Below, piece by piece: positions 1 to 7,447 of a stretch of DNA of 64,000 nt. A program made the translations under genes and the position numbers. Position 1 is the stretch's first letter. Every line of letters starts with the position of its first letter. This DNA comes from a virus, in the IMG/VR virus record IMGVR_UViG_3300035698_016128, positions 60,120 to 124,119 of that record. One strand, given 5' to 3'. The notes beneath the pieces were generated by a model. That model had not been told where the DNA came from, made no database searches, and saw only the letters and a list, made by a program, of their open reading frames with translations.

Positions 1-92
1 TTCTTCTTTACTGGCTTGCGCACAGGCTTCTTCTCGGCCTCGTCCATGAACTCACCAAGCGAAACCGTCTTCTTCTTAGTCGCCACGTACAT
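1..92 (-). CDS. Partial lysine-rich protein of unknown function
   Basis: Only the N-terminus is in the window. It reads MYVATKKKTVSLGEFMDEAE and continues into a KKPVRKPVKK-type basic repeat that runs off the left edge. The start overlaps the end of the upstream HTH gene by 17 bases, and a GGGGGA Shine-Dalgarno-like run sits just before it. A GTG two codons later is an equally good start. Similar KPxRKP tails occur in the proteins at 18821 and 48637. Function not recognised. Confidence 0.55.
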   Translation of the reverse strand, partial: MYVATKKKTVSLGEFMDEAEKKPVRKPVKK

Positions 93-582
93 CCCCCATA
101 TTAACTACCTTATCGCCCTTTGTAGGCTTGAGCTTCTTCTTCTTGTGCAGACTACCGGAGAGACTATCCTGATACCTGTCGGAAATGGTATCAAGCGAAC
201 CAGTTGCGGTCTTGGAAGTAACATCCCCAGGAGTATCGAGCCGTTGCTCGTGCTGGAGCTTTGCCACGATGTCCACAAGCTTCTTCGTGGACACCTCTTC
301 CAAATCACCCTCGACAGCACGAACCTGTAACTCCTCATACAGCGTAGGCAACAGCCTTGCCACCTGTATGCGACGGAAGTCCTGGTCGACACCTTCGATC
401 TGATTAATTGCCGAATCAATAGCCTCAATAAAATCAGGACGCCGGGTCCACTTGCCAACGGCATTCTGCGAAACGCCAAGGCGTTCGGCTATCTCAGCCT
501 TTGAAAGATTAGTTTGTGCAAGGTATTTCACAGCTTTCTTCTGCTTTGCACTTAGCGAAGTAGGGAATTCAATCTCGGGCAT
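76..582 (-). CDS. HTH DNA-binding protein, terminase small-subunit-like
   Basis: A 168-residue protein. Residues about 9-50 form a helix-turn-helix (AKQKKAVKYLA, SKAEIAERLGVSQNAVGKW, then RRPDFIEAID), the arrangement found at the N-terminus of phBC6A51-type proteins and many phage terminase small subunits. The rest is charged and probably helical, ending in a KKKKLK basic patch. The start follows AAGGAGGAATACC, a strong ribosome site; an ATG 18 codons upstream lacks one. The gene has its own sigma-70-like promoter and a preceding terminator. It could be a packaging protein or a transcription regulator; the large terminase is not in the window, so this stays open. Confidence 0.7.
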   Translation of the reverse strand: MPEIEFPTSLSAKQKKAVKYLAQTNLSKAEIAERLGVSQNAVGKWTRRPDFIEAIDSAINQIEGVDQDFRRIQVARLLPTLYEELQVRAVEGDLEEVSTKKLVDIVAKLQHEQRLDTPGDVTSKTATGSLDTISDRYQDSLSGSLHKKKKLKPTKGDKVVNMGDVRGD

Positions 583-603
583 GGTATTCCTCCTTATGAG
601 ACA

Positions 604-633
604 AAAATACAATAGTTTGGTATACAAAGTCAA
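604..633 (-). promoter_or_regulatory. Sigma-70-like promoter for the HTH gene
   Basis: On the minus strand TTGACT (628-633) and TATTTT (604-609) are 18 bases apart, 22 bases before the start codon of the HTH gene. The promoter lies directly after the terminator at 661-678. Two head-to-tail copies of the 11-mer CATGTCACAAA (634-644 and 645-655) abut the -35 box and could be an operator, for instance for the HTH protein itself. Confidence 0.5.
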
Positions 634-650
634 CATGTCACAAACATGTC

Positions 651-678
651 ACAAAAAAAAACGGGCCAAAAGGCCCGT
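651..678 (-). terminator. Intrinsic terminator after the exonuclease gene
   Basis: A perfect 7-bp stem, ACGGGCC and GGCCCGT around an AAAA loop (661-678), is followed on the minus strand by a run of nine or ten T (651-660). It sits 45 bases after the stop codon of the exonuclease gene and separates that minus-strand operon from the HTH gene. Confidence 0.88.
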
Positions 679-722
679 CTCAAGTGCGTTCTATTATTGG
701 TAATCATTTTTCTCTTGTAATA

Positions 723-1694
723 CTACCGCCCTTTCTTCTGCGGTACCCGCCTCGCCCCCACGCCATACACTGATCCGCTATTGCCAAGGAATTTCATTGG
801 CCTCATGCTGGCAATCGAAACCCGTTCGACATTGCGAAGAAAACTGATCATCTTGTATTTGCGCACCACAGCTCTTAACTTGCTACGCTTATGTGTGAAA
901 TGAAACATGCTTCCGATAACGCCTTCACCAGTACGCAACTTAACAAGCTTGCGGTTACGCATATAATCTTCGTACTTATCATCCGCTAACTCGCCCAAGG
1001 TACCACCACGTATCATAGCCGTCGCTGTCTTGGGGCCAATGCCTTTGACACCTGGGATGTTATCAACCTTGTCACCATCAAGAGCCAAGTAATCAATATG
1101 CTCATTTGGCTCAAACCCGAAACGCTTTCTAAACCGTGCTCTGTTCATGACTACATCACCACGGCAATGCATCTGCACCGTACACTTGGCTGTAGCCTCA
1201 ATGAGTTGAAAGAAGTCCTTATCCTCGGAAACAATCACCACCTTATCATCTGGCCCCTTGCACCGCTTCTTGCATAGCTTGACGGCACGGGCCACAACAT
1301 CATCAGCCTCCCATGCAAGACTGCTGTATATAACCGTAATGCTCATATTGGAAAGGAACTCCATCAGCATCAGGAATCCGTCACCAACCTCATCGTCTAA
1401 GGTTCGCCCTTCCTTGTAGGTAGGCAACAGCTTGGCCCGTTCAGAAATCACCGGCGGGAGCCCCCTAGACGGCGCTACGCCCCTTTTCATGCTTGCATAT
1501 AGGTGAGCGCTAGGGTCAAAGGCAATGACCGTGTGACAGGGCTGATACATGGCATTGATGCGAATGATGGTTCTCATTACACCGTAGGCAATACCGGTCT
1601 TAACGGGTTCGCCATCAATGACCATGGAAAGCTTCGAATGCACGTGCTTACTTTTGTGCAGAGCCAGATTCCCATCTATTACCACGAAGTTCAT
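723..1694 (-). CDS. 5'-3' exonuclease (FEN / Pol I N-terminal type)
   Basis: A 323-residue flap endonuclease-family nuclease, expected to remove RNA primers and 5' flaps during phage DNA replication. Visible acidic metal ligands are D7 (VIDGN), D60 (AFDP), the EADD cluster at 129-132 and SEDKD at 156-160. The helix-three-turn-helix signature GDKVDNIPGVKGIGPKTA spans about 207-224. Length and order match T5 D15, T4 RNase H and the Pol I 5' nuclease domain. It stands alone, with no polymerase domain, which fits a separate DnaE-type polymerase at 56202. It is the last gene of a minus-strand operon ending in the terminator at 661-678. Start supported by GGAGGCGGT upstream. Confidence 0.93.
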   Translation of the reverse strand: MNFVVIDGNLALHKSKHVHSKLSMVIDGEPVKTGIAYGVMRTIIRINAMYQPCHTVIAFDPSAHLYASMKRGVAPSRGLPPVISERAKLLPTYKEGRTLDDEVGDGFLMLMEFLSNMSITVIYSSLAWEADDVVARAVKLCKKRCKGPDDKVVIVSEDKDFFQLIEATAKCTVQMHCRGDVVMNRARFRKRFGFEPNEHIDYLALDGDKVDNIPGVKGIGPKTATAMIRGGTLGELADDKYEDYMRNRKLVKLRTGEGVIGSMFHFTHKRSKLRAVVRKYKMISFLRNVERVSIASMRPMKFLGNSGSVYGVGARRVPQKKGR

Positions 1695-1702
1695 ACCGCC
1701 TC

Positions 1703-1981
1703 CTACAGACGAGTTGATTTCAACGTTACATTCTTGAACCCATGCATCGCCATGATTGCAAGATGAGACATTCCTATCGACCGAGCCTTCAGTCCACCAA
1801 GCTCACGCCTTGCAGTGGCGAGAGCAGTCGTTTTTGTTTTGTCATAATAAAAGCACAGTTCCTTCCTGACCTGTGTGCTACCGTCGACTTCCTGCGCCAT
1901 TATCAAACTCTTCTTGGCAATGCGTACACAGTCACATACCTTCAACTTGCCTTCCGGTGTAAGGACTACGAATTGCGCCAT
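1703..1981 (-). CDS. Unknown 92-residue protein
   Basis: Not recognised. A small protein (MAQFVVLTPEGKLKVCDCVR...) with a beta-rich start, then a helical, basic C-terminal half. It lies between the exonuclease and a Cys-rich small protein. Its ATG overlaps the stop codon of the upstream gene as TAATG, with GGAGG just before, which suggests translational coupling. Confidence 0.8.
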   Translation of the reverse strand: MAQFVVLTPEGKLKVCDCVRIAKKSLIMAQEVDGSTQVRKELCFYYDKTKTTALATARRELGGLKARSIGMSHLAIMAMHGFKNVTLKSTRL

Positions 1982-2190
1982 TACATTCCTCCATTTCGTA
2001 TGTTGATATCTGCTTGCAACGCCTTCCTCATGAAACTTACCCTACCAGCGTAACCTATCTCTGGTCGTACCTTGGTACCGCCTGACCTATTGCATAAATC
2101 CTCGTCATAATTCGAACACTTTCCAGTTATGCAACGACAACTCATAAAATCTGTTCTCACGAACCGGCAACGCATAGGCTTGCGTTTCAT
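1981..2190 (-). CDS. Small cysteine-rich protein
   Basis: A 69-residue basic protein with cysteines in the pattern C8, C18, C20, C25, C32 (SCRCITGKCSNYDEDLC). This suggests metal binding, but it is not a standard zinc ribbon. Function not recognised. It is coupled to the downstream gene through TAATG. Confidence 0.72.
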   Translation of the reverse strand: MKRKPMRCRFVRTDFMSCRCITGKCSNYDEDLCNRSGGTKVRPEIGYAGRVSFMRKALQADINIRNGGM

Positions 2191-2210
2191 ATAGTCGTCT
2201 CCGCTAGTAA

Positions 2211-2516
2211 CTACCCATTCACCGCAATCGGCTTCTCACAGCGCTCCTCGCTACAGCCATCAGTCCCATAATATACCAGAGGGGTATCCATTGCTTCTTC
2301 ATATGCGTCAGCCGCATCGTGTTCTTTCCGTTCAGTGTCTCCGGTCTTATAAATTAAAATGAGCGCACGGCAATGACCACATACAAATGCGCCATCGTCG
2401 GCACTCATGAAGCTCGCATCATAGAAAAGTCCAAACCCACAATCAGGGCATATTGGGTTCTTCATACGCTTCTTCTCAAAAGCTTCATTTTGTTTTTTCT
2501 TTTTGAAAGGCCACAT
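2211..2516 (-). CDS. Zinc-ribbon protein
   Basis: A 101-residue protein. After a basic start (MWPFKKKKQ) come two CxxC knuckles, CPDC near residue 23 and CGHC near residue 47, making a treble-clef or zinc-ribbon fold. An acidic tail holds a further Cys pair (CSEERC). Likely nucleic-acid or protein binding; no specific function can be assigned. Confidence 0.78.
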   Translation of the reverse strand: MWPFKKKKQNEAFEKKRMKNPICPDCGFGLFYDASFMSADDGAFVCGHCRALILIYKTGDTERKEHDAADAYEEAMDTPLVYYGTDGCSEERCEKPIAVNG

Positions 2517-2517
2517 G

Positions 2518-2760
2518 CTAACCTCCCCGCCTCTTCAGCTTCTCGCGTATTGCTTCCAACGAACCAACCACAACCGACCCAAGTGACTCCTCAGCACATA
2601 CCTCCTCCAACGTCACCTTTGGTCCAGTGTAAACGCTATTAAAAGATTTACCAATTGCCGTCATAGCCTCACTGAATTCATTTACTGAAAAGGTGGTATT
2701 CGCCATGGCTTCAGAGAATGCCTCCAGGTTGATACTTAAGCCCTCTGGTAGCAGTGCCAT
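2518..2760 (-). CDS. Unknown 80-residue protein
   Basis: Not recognised. The start MALLPEGLSIN is chosen because AAGGGGCGCAAGA precedes it. An ATG 17 codons further upstream would extend the overlap with the neighbouring gene. The sequence is amphipathic and mostly helical, ending REKLKRRGG. It overlaps the end of the upstream gene by 50 bases. Confidence 0.72.
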   Translation of the reverse strand: MALLPEGLSINLEAFSEAMANTTFSVNEFSEAMTAIGKSFNSVYTGPKVTLEEVCAEESLGSVVVGSLEAIREKLKRRGG

Positions 2761-3139
2761 TCTTGCGCCCCTTACGGTATGCGTTAAACTCATGCAGTGG
2801 CATTGCGCCACAGTCTAGCCTAAGCATCTTACTTTGCTTTTCACGCTTCAGAATATTGTCCCAATTCATATAGCGCCAGATCAACTCTCTTATGTTCGGT
2901 ATTTCTTTTGATTCAGGGTAGTGCTTCCGCATGCTCCTATCAAACGCCCTTCCCTTGATCGGGCCACGCAACGGAACGCCATAGTGCTTCAGGAATGCCT
3001 TGTTAAACCGCGTAGAGTACCTCTCAACACTCTTGTGGACTTTGATTGCATCATGGACTAGCCCGAAACCGTATGCCATCTCAACACGGAGTCTAAACAC
3101 ATATCGCTTAGCCATTCCCTCAAGTGTCTTTCCGCCCAT
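2711..3139 (-). CDS. Unknown basic 142-residue protein
   Basis: Not recognised. Basic and tyrosine/arginine-rich, with a predicted helical middle (RELIWRYMNWDNILKREKQSKM). A GGAGGGC ribosome site precedes the ATG. The 83 bases upstream hold no gene and only a weak TTGATT-N18-TACTAG promoter candidate on the minus strand. Confidence 0.75.
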   Translation of the reverse strand: MGGKTLEGMAKRYVFRLRVEMAYGFGLVHDAIKVHKSVERYSTRFNKAFLKHYGVPLRGPIKGRAFDRSMRKHYPESKEIPNIRELIWRYMNWDNILKREKQSKMLRLDCGAMPLHEFNAYRKGRKNGTATRGLKYQPGGIL

Positions 3140-3222
3140 GAAGCCCTCCTAGTATCACCCCCAAACTCATACAATCAATTCATCCAGTTCACAGTATACA
3201 ACAAGGATTACCTTATTACAAA

Positions 3223-3612
3223 CTAATGCAGAGGGTCACCCGGTTGCCATAACACTCGCCTGCTCATGACTTCCCTTATTTTTTGGCTACGCAGGAACTT
3301 CTGAAGCAAATCCATGATGAGGCCAACAGCCAGATCCTTATTCGTGCAATTGTGGTCCCAACCAAAGGTCTCGGTATCGGTATTGAAGCCAATATCAACT
3401 TCGTAAAGCTCCTTGTACTTTGCGGCCCGAATGTCCTTGCCTCTATCAAGCTGAGTTTCAAGGAAGGCACTCAGGAACTTTATAGCGGCCTCTTCGTCGG
3501 CAAGGTTTGTGTAGAAGCAGGTATCGCGGAACTCTTCATCAACCACAGCCACATCAATCAGCATCCAAATATTCATATCCACATCATCAGGACTACCAGT
3601 GTCCGTTTCCAT
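3223..3612 (-). CDS. Unknown acidic 129-residue protein
   Basis: Not recognised. It begins METDTGSPDDVDMNIWMLID and has an acidic N-terminal half and a basic end (KFLRSQKIREVMSRR). No membrane segment or known motif is visible. A GTAGGGGGAG ribosome site precedes the start. Confidence 0.75.
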   Translation of the reverse strand: METDTGSPDDVDMNIWMLIDVAVVDEEFRDTCFYTNLADEEAAIKFLSAFLETQLDRGKDIRAAKYKELYEVDIGFNTDTETFGWDHNCTNKDLAVGLIMDLLQKFLRSQKIREVMSRRVLWQPGDPLH

Positions 3613-3622
3613 ATTTCTCCCC

Positions 3623-4144
3623 CTACGGCAAATTGTTGATTGCGTCCTGGGCTTCCATAAGGACTAAATCTCTGTCGAGTGGCACTTCTGAGAACCACGA
3701 TATCGACGCGTCCTTCTTATCACCGGCATTGCACATGACATAATACCACACGTACCCCGGAGGCGCATACTCAAGCAGGGTCCACATGCCGTCAGCGGTT
3801 CTGAACCCAAAGGAGGAATCGCCTTCGCGTATGATCGTATTGATTGGCACGTATGGCGAAAGCTCTGCCTCCGTAAACATCTTCCAAGGCTCGTTGGTCC
3901 TCCCGGTGTACTTCCATGTTTTCTGAAAGAAGGCCCACATGCAGTTATCAACCTCCCACGGCGCAGTATCATCGTCGGTAACGACCAAGTCGCCAATCGT
4001 GTACTTGGCTATGGGCCTATCCGGGGCGGTGATAGCAACGGCAGGAAAGATTATGAAGTAGGCCAGGATGATTGCCAACGATAACAATAGATAATTTCTG
4101 CTTGTCACTTGCTTCCCCCTCTCTACCTGTTGCCTATCTCCCAC
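3623..4144 (-). CDS. Membrane-anchored or secreted protein of unknown function
   Basis: A 173-residue protein. Residues about 17-40 (NYLLLSLAIILAYFIIFPAV) form one hydrophobic signal-anchor after a basic N-terminus. The remaining ~130 residues, rich in Trp and Tyr, would lie in the periplasm. It is one of at least three single-anchor envelope proteins in this minus-strand run (with 4827 and 5434), so a role at the host envelope is plausible but not shown. Confidence 0.75.
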   Translation of the reverse strand: MGDRQQVERGKQVTSRNYLLLSLAIILAYFIIFPAVAITAPDRPIAKYTIGDLVVTDDDTAPWEVDNCMWAFFQKTWKYTGRTNEPWKMFTEAELSPYVPINTIIREGDSSFGFRTADGMWTLLEYAPPGYVWYYVMCNAGDKKDASISWFSEVPLDRDLVLMEAQDAINNLP

Positions 4145-4650
4145 AGGATCTGTCGGGATTCAACTACCGTAAGCCCACGGCTCTCCAGCATTGACGGCAA
4201 TTCGATTACGGGCTGGCCTTTCCTCGGGTACTCGGTAATCTCCTTGTACACACCTGCGGGTATGCTTCCGTCGAAGTGCGCACGGAAGGCGATAACGTCA
4301 CATGACTGTACCATATCACGGAACATTTCCATACCAGTACCACCGGCGTCCTTCTCGGCAATACACGCGGCCTGTGTCTCGGGGGTATTCGGGTTCAGCA
4401 CGGTAAACCCAAGGGCTTCGAGAAGAGCCACATCGCGCCTCTCCTGCTTGGTTCCGTACAGGTGCAGGGAATGCGCATAATATACAGACTTCACACCATC
4501 AGGCTTTCCGAGTGCATAAGAATCTTTTCCCGCCATACTCGCACCAGCCTTTCTCAGAGCTTCCTCATCGCTCATGAATTTGGGAAAAAGGATTTCAATA
4601 TTAACGTCTTCATCATGTGGCCTACATGGGCCTTTAAATCGTTTGCTCAT
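4123..4650 (-). CDS. DUF4406 / nucleoside deoxyribosyltransferase-like protein
   Basis: A 175-residue protein. The core KSVYYAHSLHLYGTKQERRD, then GFTVLNPNTPE, then SCDVIAFRAHFDGSIPAGVYKEI resembles the flavodoxin-like nucleoside 2-deoxyribosyltransferase / DUF4406 fold seen in many phages. There the conserved strand, NP motif and CD-hydrophobic strand line a nucleotide pocket. The assignment rests on motif order only. A nucleotide-salvage or base-exchange role would fit the dNTP genes elsewhere. It overlaps the next gene by 22 bases. Confidence 0.6.
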   Translation of the reverse strand: MSKRFKGPCRPHDEDVNIEILFPKFMSDEEALRKAGASMAGKDSYALGKPDGVKSVYYAHSLHLYGTKQERRDVALLEALGFTVLNPNTPETQAACIAEKDAGGTGMEMFRDMVQSCDVIAFRAHFDGSIPAGVYKEITEYPRKGQPVIELPSMLESRGLTVVESRQILWEIGNR

Positions 4651-4656
4651 AATGTT

Positions 4657-4830
4657 TTATCTCTCCTTTGTGTCTAAACCATGAAGATAATGCGGGTCTT
4701 TCTTCTTATCAAATATTTTAAACGTGGGTCGTAGCTTATACGAGCCAATGGTCAACAGATTATGGTCAACCCATCGCCATGTACGTTTGACCTTCTTGAT
4801 AGAACTCCTCACTCGCCGTTTGAATTTCAT
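4657..4830 (-). CDS. Small basic protein (57 residues)
   Basis: A short gene reading MKFKRRVRSSIKKVKRTWRW... and ending HGLDTKER, very rich in Lys and Arg at its N-terminus. Its ATG overlaps the stop of the upstream gene as ATGA, and its end lies directly before the start of the next gene. This tight packing supports a real gene. Function not recognised; nucleic-acid binding is possible from charge alone. Confidence 0.7.
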   Translation of the reverse strand: MKFKRRVRSSIKKVKRTWRWVDHNLLTIGSYKLRPTFKIFDKKKDPHYLHGLDTKER

Positions 4831-5129
4831 TCGTCATCCATTTGCATCAGCTCTTGATTATTTATTTTGAGATTGAATTGCAACTCCCGGTACTCTTGCA
4901 AATCATTCCGGTTCCAATCGCCCTCCTGTTCTCCAGTATCCCTATACCTATCTTCAATCATCCATATCCTCTTCTTCATTGACATCGAATCGTCTGATTT
5001 AATCTTTCTATCAAGACGGTTGGCGACTTGTTGTAAATCAGAAGAGTGGGCGAAATACTCCAGGGCTCCGGCGACCATAGCAACCAGAGTAAATAGCGTA
5101 ACGAGCAGTGTAGCAAATTTCTTATTCAT
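4827..5129 (-). CDS. Small membrane-anchored protein with helical tail
   Basis: A 100-residue protein. Residues 5-25 (FATLLVTLFTLVAMVAGALEY) form a signal anchor. The rest is charged, helical and possibly coiled-coil. Topology suggests an inner-membrane protein facing the periplasm. It overlaps the upstream gene by 8 bases and the downstream one by 4. Confidence 0.75.
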   Translation of the reverse strand: MNKKFATLLVTLFTLVAMVAGALEYFAHSSDLQQVANRLDRKIKSDDSMSMKKRIWMIEDRYRDTGEQEGDWNRNDLQEYRELQFNLKINNQELMQMDDE

Positions 5130-5403
5130 CTTTCTTCTCCTTCAATACGGCGTTAGCCATCACTCCACTATCTCGTTCCAGAATCGCCAGCGAGTAGTCA
5201 TGCTCCCATAGCTCGTCGTGGGTCTCCTTTCGTCCTAAGTCTTCGCAGTGATCGCGGTACCATCCCAGAGCTTCTCGTAATTTCTTCACCTCAGTGAGTA
5301 GTTGCCAGATATAAGCTTCGTGAATCGGTACAGTCGTACCTGCTGATAACTCCGACTGAGTTCGTTGGGGCAGGTAGGCTTGAATCGCTTTCAGGTCAAT
5401 CAT
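5122..5403 (-). CDS. Unknown 93-residue protein
   Basis: Start MIDLKAIQAYL chosen because AAAAGGAGGAGTT precedes it; upstream in-frame codons lack a site. Helical and charged (LLTEVKKLREALGWYRDHCEDLG), perhaps a coiled coil. Not recognised. Confidence 0.75.
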   Translation of the reverse strand: MIDLKAIQAYLPQRTQSELSAGTTVPIHEAYIWQLLTEVKKLREALGWYRDHCEDLGRKETHDELWEHDYSLAILERDSGVMANAVLKEKKDE

Positions 5404-5433
5404 AACTCCTCCTTTTCGGGCCATAGGCACGAG

Positions 5434-5823
5434 TTACGGACACTTACAATCGCACTTCGTTAGGTGCTCTATAAATACTTTGACGGATGCCTCTATATCC
5501 TTTCCCTCCCAACGAAAATTCGGCTCTCCGTCGTTATCAGTATCGTCCCAGAGAATACTACCGACTTCTCCTTCAACTCCACCGCCAAACGTCACAGCCG
5601 TGTAGGGGGCATACATCGTAGCGGCATACAGAGCAGAATCATCAAACGATTTAACAGAGAATGCCTCAAGGATTACATCGTCATTGACATAAATCTCTCC
5701 TGTTGAAGGAAGCTCCACAATGTCTATATCGCCAGCGGCACTCTCACGGTCCCCAATCGACATTACCGCCAAGGCGATTAGCACAAAGCCGATTAGTATA
5801 ACCAAAGTTATTGATTCTCTCAT
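5434..5823 (-). CDS. Signal-anchored protein of unknown function
   Basis: A 129-residue protein. Residues 5-22 (ITLVILIGFVLIALAVMS) are a membrane anchor. The acidic remainder ends in CDCKCP. GGAGG lies about 12 bases before the ATG; a nearer ATG is out of frame. Its leader shares a duplicated block with the next gene (see 5836). Confidence 0.75.
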   Translation of the reverse strand: MRESITLVILIGFVLIALAVMSIGDRESAAGDIDIVELPSTGEIYVNDDVILEAFSVKSFDDSALYAATMYAPYTAVTFGGGVEGEVGSILWDDTDNDGEPNFRWEGKDIEASVKVFIEHLTKCDCKCP

Positions 5824-5835
5824 AACTCATAACTC

Positions 5836-5856
5836 CTCCCATTACGTTTTGATTTA
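5836..5856 (-). repeat. Duplicated gene leader, copy 1
   Basis: The 21-bp block containing CCCATTACGTTTTGATTTA occurs here and at 6287-6307, each time immediately before a minus-strand gene. In each copy the minus strand supplies the GGGAGG ribosome site. The exact match suggests a duplicated leader or a translational control element. Confidence 0.7.
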
Positions 5857-5857
5857 A

Positions 5858-6280
5858 TTAATCTACATGACGAATCATTGCATTAAGCCTGTATTCTAAT
5901 GATTCATTTTCTTTCTTTAATCGCTCGTTCTCGGCCTGGAGTTCTCTTCGATCCGGCATCATGCACAACGGGCAAACCGGCAACTCTGTGTCGAAAGGCT
6001 CGCTGTTCTCTTTCTTCAACCGATCCACCTCCTCCAGCAGGGTGTCCCGATGCTCCCTGATTGTTTTGTGATAGAGGCACTCCGTCACAGGTTCATTTAC
6101 GGCATAATCGAACCGGCACGAACAGATGCCTTCGTTTTCCTCTGCCTCATCAACAGCCTCTTGTTCCAGCAGACCAATTCTGTCCAGCAGGGTGCGGATG
6201 TCTGTTGCGGTAAACTCCACAATGCAGAATGGTGGGTTGTATCGTTCGTACTTATCACGAATCTCTTGCAGGTCATCCAT
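5858..6280 (-). CDS. Coiled-coil protein with Cys motifs
   Basis: A 140-residue protein (MDDLQEIRDKYERY...). It has Cys pairs CSC (about 54-56) and CPLC (about 103-106), and a heptad-like region at the end (RRELQAENERLKKENESLEYRLN). An ATG after GGGAGGTGGGT was preferred over a GTG two codons upstream. Likely the first gene of this minus-strand run. Function not recognised. Confidence 0.75.
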   Translation of the reverse strand: MDDLQEIRDKYERYNPPFCIVEFTATDIRTLLDRIGLLEQEAVDEAEENEGICSCRFDYAVNEPVTECLYHKTIREHRDTLLEEVDRLKKENSEPFDTELPVCPLCMMPDRRELQAENERLKKENESLEYRLNAMIRHVD

Positions 6281-6286
6281 ACCCAC

Positions 6287-6307
6287 CTCCCATTACGTTT
6301 TGATTTA
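6287..6307 (-). repeat. Duplicated gene leader, copy 2
   Basis: Second copy of the 21-bp leader block found at 5836-5856, again supplying the ribosome site of a minus-strand gene. Confidence 0.7.
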
Positions 6308-6308
6308 G

Positions 6309-6346
6309 TTTATCTATTTGTTGTTTATCTATTTGTTGTTTATCTG
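6309..6346. repeat. 15-bp tandem repeat
   Basis: TTTATCTATTTGTTG is repeated twice exactly, with a third partial copy (TTTATCTG). Confidence 0.85.
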
Positions 6347-6526
6347 ATCGCTGTGCTGTTTATGGTTGGTTATTGGGCTTTCCTTATTATGTACCACTTA
6401 TGCCCTGAAAAGCCAAGGGGATGGGGAAATAATTCATTTGTTTGATTTTGAGGGGCTGAACAGGCTGGCAGGCTAGAAAGGGGCTAATGGGGTATATGAG
6501 GGCTTTGTGGGTATATATAATGATAT

Positions 6527-6612
6527 GCGTGTGAGTGGGTGTTGAGTAAGTGTTGAATGAGTGGGAATGAGTGTGAGTGAGTGTGAATTGGTGTGAGTGA
6601 GTGTGAGTGGGG
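6527..6612. repeat. G/T minisatellite
   Basis: Irregular repeats of GTGTGAGTGAG and GTGTTGAGTAA over about 85 bases. Open frames on the opposite strand read only as His/Thr/Ser repeats, which argues against coding. Confidence 0.75.
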
Positions 6613-6850
6613 GTTGATGCGGGTATGAGGGTGTGCGGGGATTCGTCCCAAGTGACGGTTAAATGGGACAAATAGGTATGAACCCGCCATGTTTGCCGAA
6701 TTGAACTCGCATAGTGTTTATTATTCGTCCGATATGGCTACAGGTGGGGATAAATGGGGTATCTACTCGTATATACGTAAAAATGGGATGGGGTTTTTTT
6801 GGGAGGGGCAGGTTTTGTTTCAATGTGAGACCTTCGAGTGGTCTATAGGA

Positions 6851-6892
6851 GTTTCGTAGCGGGTTCGAGTGGTTTCGTAGCGGGTTCGAGTG
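6851..6892. repeat. 21-bp direct repeat, two copies
   Basis: GTTTCGTAGCGGGTTCGAGT starts at 6851 and again at 6872. The GGGTTCGAG core recalls a tRNA T-loop, but no acceptor or anticodon arms are present. Confidence 0.8.
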
Positions 6893-6898
6893 GGGCAG

Positions 6899-6941
6899 TA
6901 CAACAAGTTGTGTTTTGGTAGATCGTATACAACTTATTGTA
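6899..6941. promoter_or_regulatory. Two TACAA/TTGTA palindromes
   Basis: TACAACAAGTTGTG (6899-6912) and TACAACTTATTGTA (6928-6941) match the palindrome TACAANTTNTTGTA, which recurs at 7394, 7432, 8457, 8888, 17880, 17900 and 17937. Two-fold symmetry and repetition suggest a dimeric regulator's binding site. Confidence 0.6.
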
Positions 6942-6991
6942 CAGAGTTACAAAACTCGGGGACGTAGGAAAATGGGGACCCCCGACACGTG

Positions 6992-7196
6992 GTTACGTTT
7001 TTGTAACATATGCGTATATATTTGTAACAAGTTTTCGGCAGTATTCGCACGCGGTTTTCGCATGCAAGAATTGCAATACGAAATATGTACCCACGTGCGA
7101 AAAACGTAATACGAAACCGTACCAGTACGAAAACGTAACAACATGACAGAAACGTAATCACATTACGAAAGCGTAACAACGTGACGAAAACGTAAC
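6992..7196. promoter_or_regulatory. GTTAC-N6-GTAAC site array
   Basis: A perfect site GTTACGTTTTTGTAAC lies at 6992-7007. Four imperfect sites follow at 7124, 7143, 7162 and 7181, exactly 19 bases apart (for example ATTACGAAAGCGTAAC and GTGACGAAAACGTAAC). The same 16-bp palindrome recurs as an array at 10658-10781. Regular spacing close to two helical turns suggests cooperative binding by a regulator or initiator. Confidence 0.7.
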
Positions 7197-7198
7197 AA

Positions 7199-7282
7199 GG
7201 CAGGCAGGGTGACAGCAGGCAGGCAGGGTGACAGCAGGCAGGCAGGGTGACAGCAGGCAGGCAGGGTGACAGCAGGCAGGCA
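7199..7282. repeat. 19-bp tandem repeat
   Basis: AGGGTGACAGCAGGCAGGC is repeated about 4.4 times with no mismatch. The period equals the 19-base spacing of the adjacent GTTAC array, and each unit keeps a GTGAC half-site. Confidence 0.92.
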
Positions 7283-7393
7283 AAAAAACCCAAGTGACGA
7301 AAAACGGCGTTTCGGTGACGTATTACGTCACTTTCTTGCCTATTTTCAGGGTGCCATATTGACAGAAAAAAAGCTTGAAAAAAAACTTTCGCC

Positions 7394-7445
7394 TACAAGT
7401 TATTGTATTCATTACATAAAAAAAAACTTTGTACAATTTCTTGTA
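7394..7445. promoter_or_regulatory. Paired TACAA/TTGTA operators upstream of the cassette promoter
   Basis: TACAAGTTATTGTA (7394-7407) and TACAATTTCTTGTA (7432-7445) are 38 bases apart. The second ends three bases before the -24 element at 7448. Before the plus-strand promoter at 17968 a similar pair is 37 bases apart, so the arrangement is conserved. The sites could bind an activator or a repressor. Confidence 0.65.
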
Positions 7446-7447
7446 TG

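Larger units (their letters stand above)
6308..7447. other. Non-coding repeat-rich, G/T-biased block
   Basis: About 1.1 kb with no credible gene. The plus strand is strongly G/T-rich. It holds, in order, a 15-bp tandem repeat, a GTGTGAGTGAG minisatellite, a 21-bp repeat, TACAA/TTGTA palindromes, a GTTAC-N6-GTAAC array and a 19-bp tandem repeat. The layout resembles a replication origin or regulatory hub, but nothing proves it. Confidence 0.6.

Noticed and set aside
6387-6690. Minus-strand frames of His/Thr/Ser repeats
   Set aside because: They are the translation of a G/T minisatellite; two frames are open at once, as expected of repeats, not genes.
6851-6892. GGGTTCGAG repeated, tRNA-like
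   Set aside because: A simple 21-bp tandem repeat; no cloverleaf.
7124-7282. Regular repeats considered as a CRISPR array
   Set aside because: Units are 19 bases with no spacers of 25-40 bases and no cas genes nearby.
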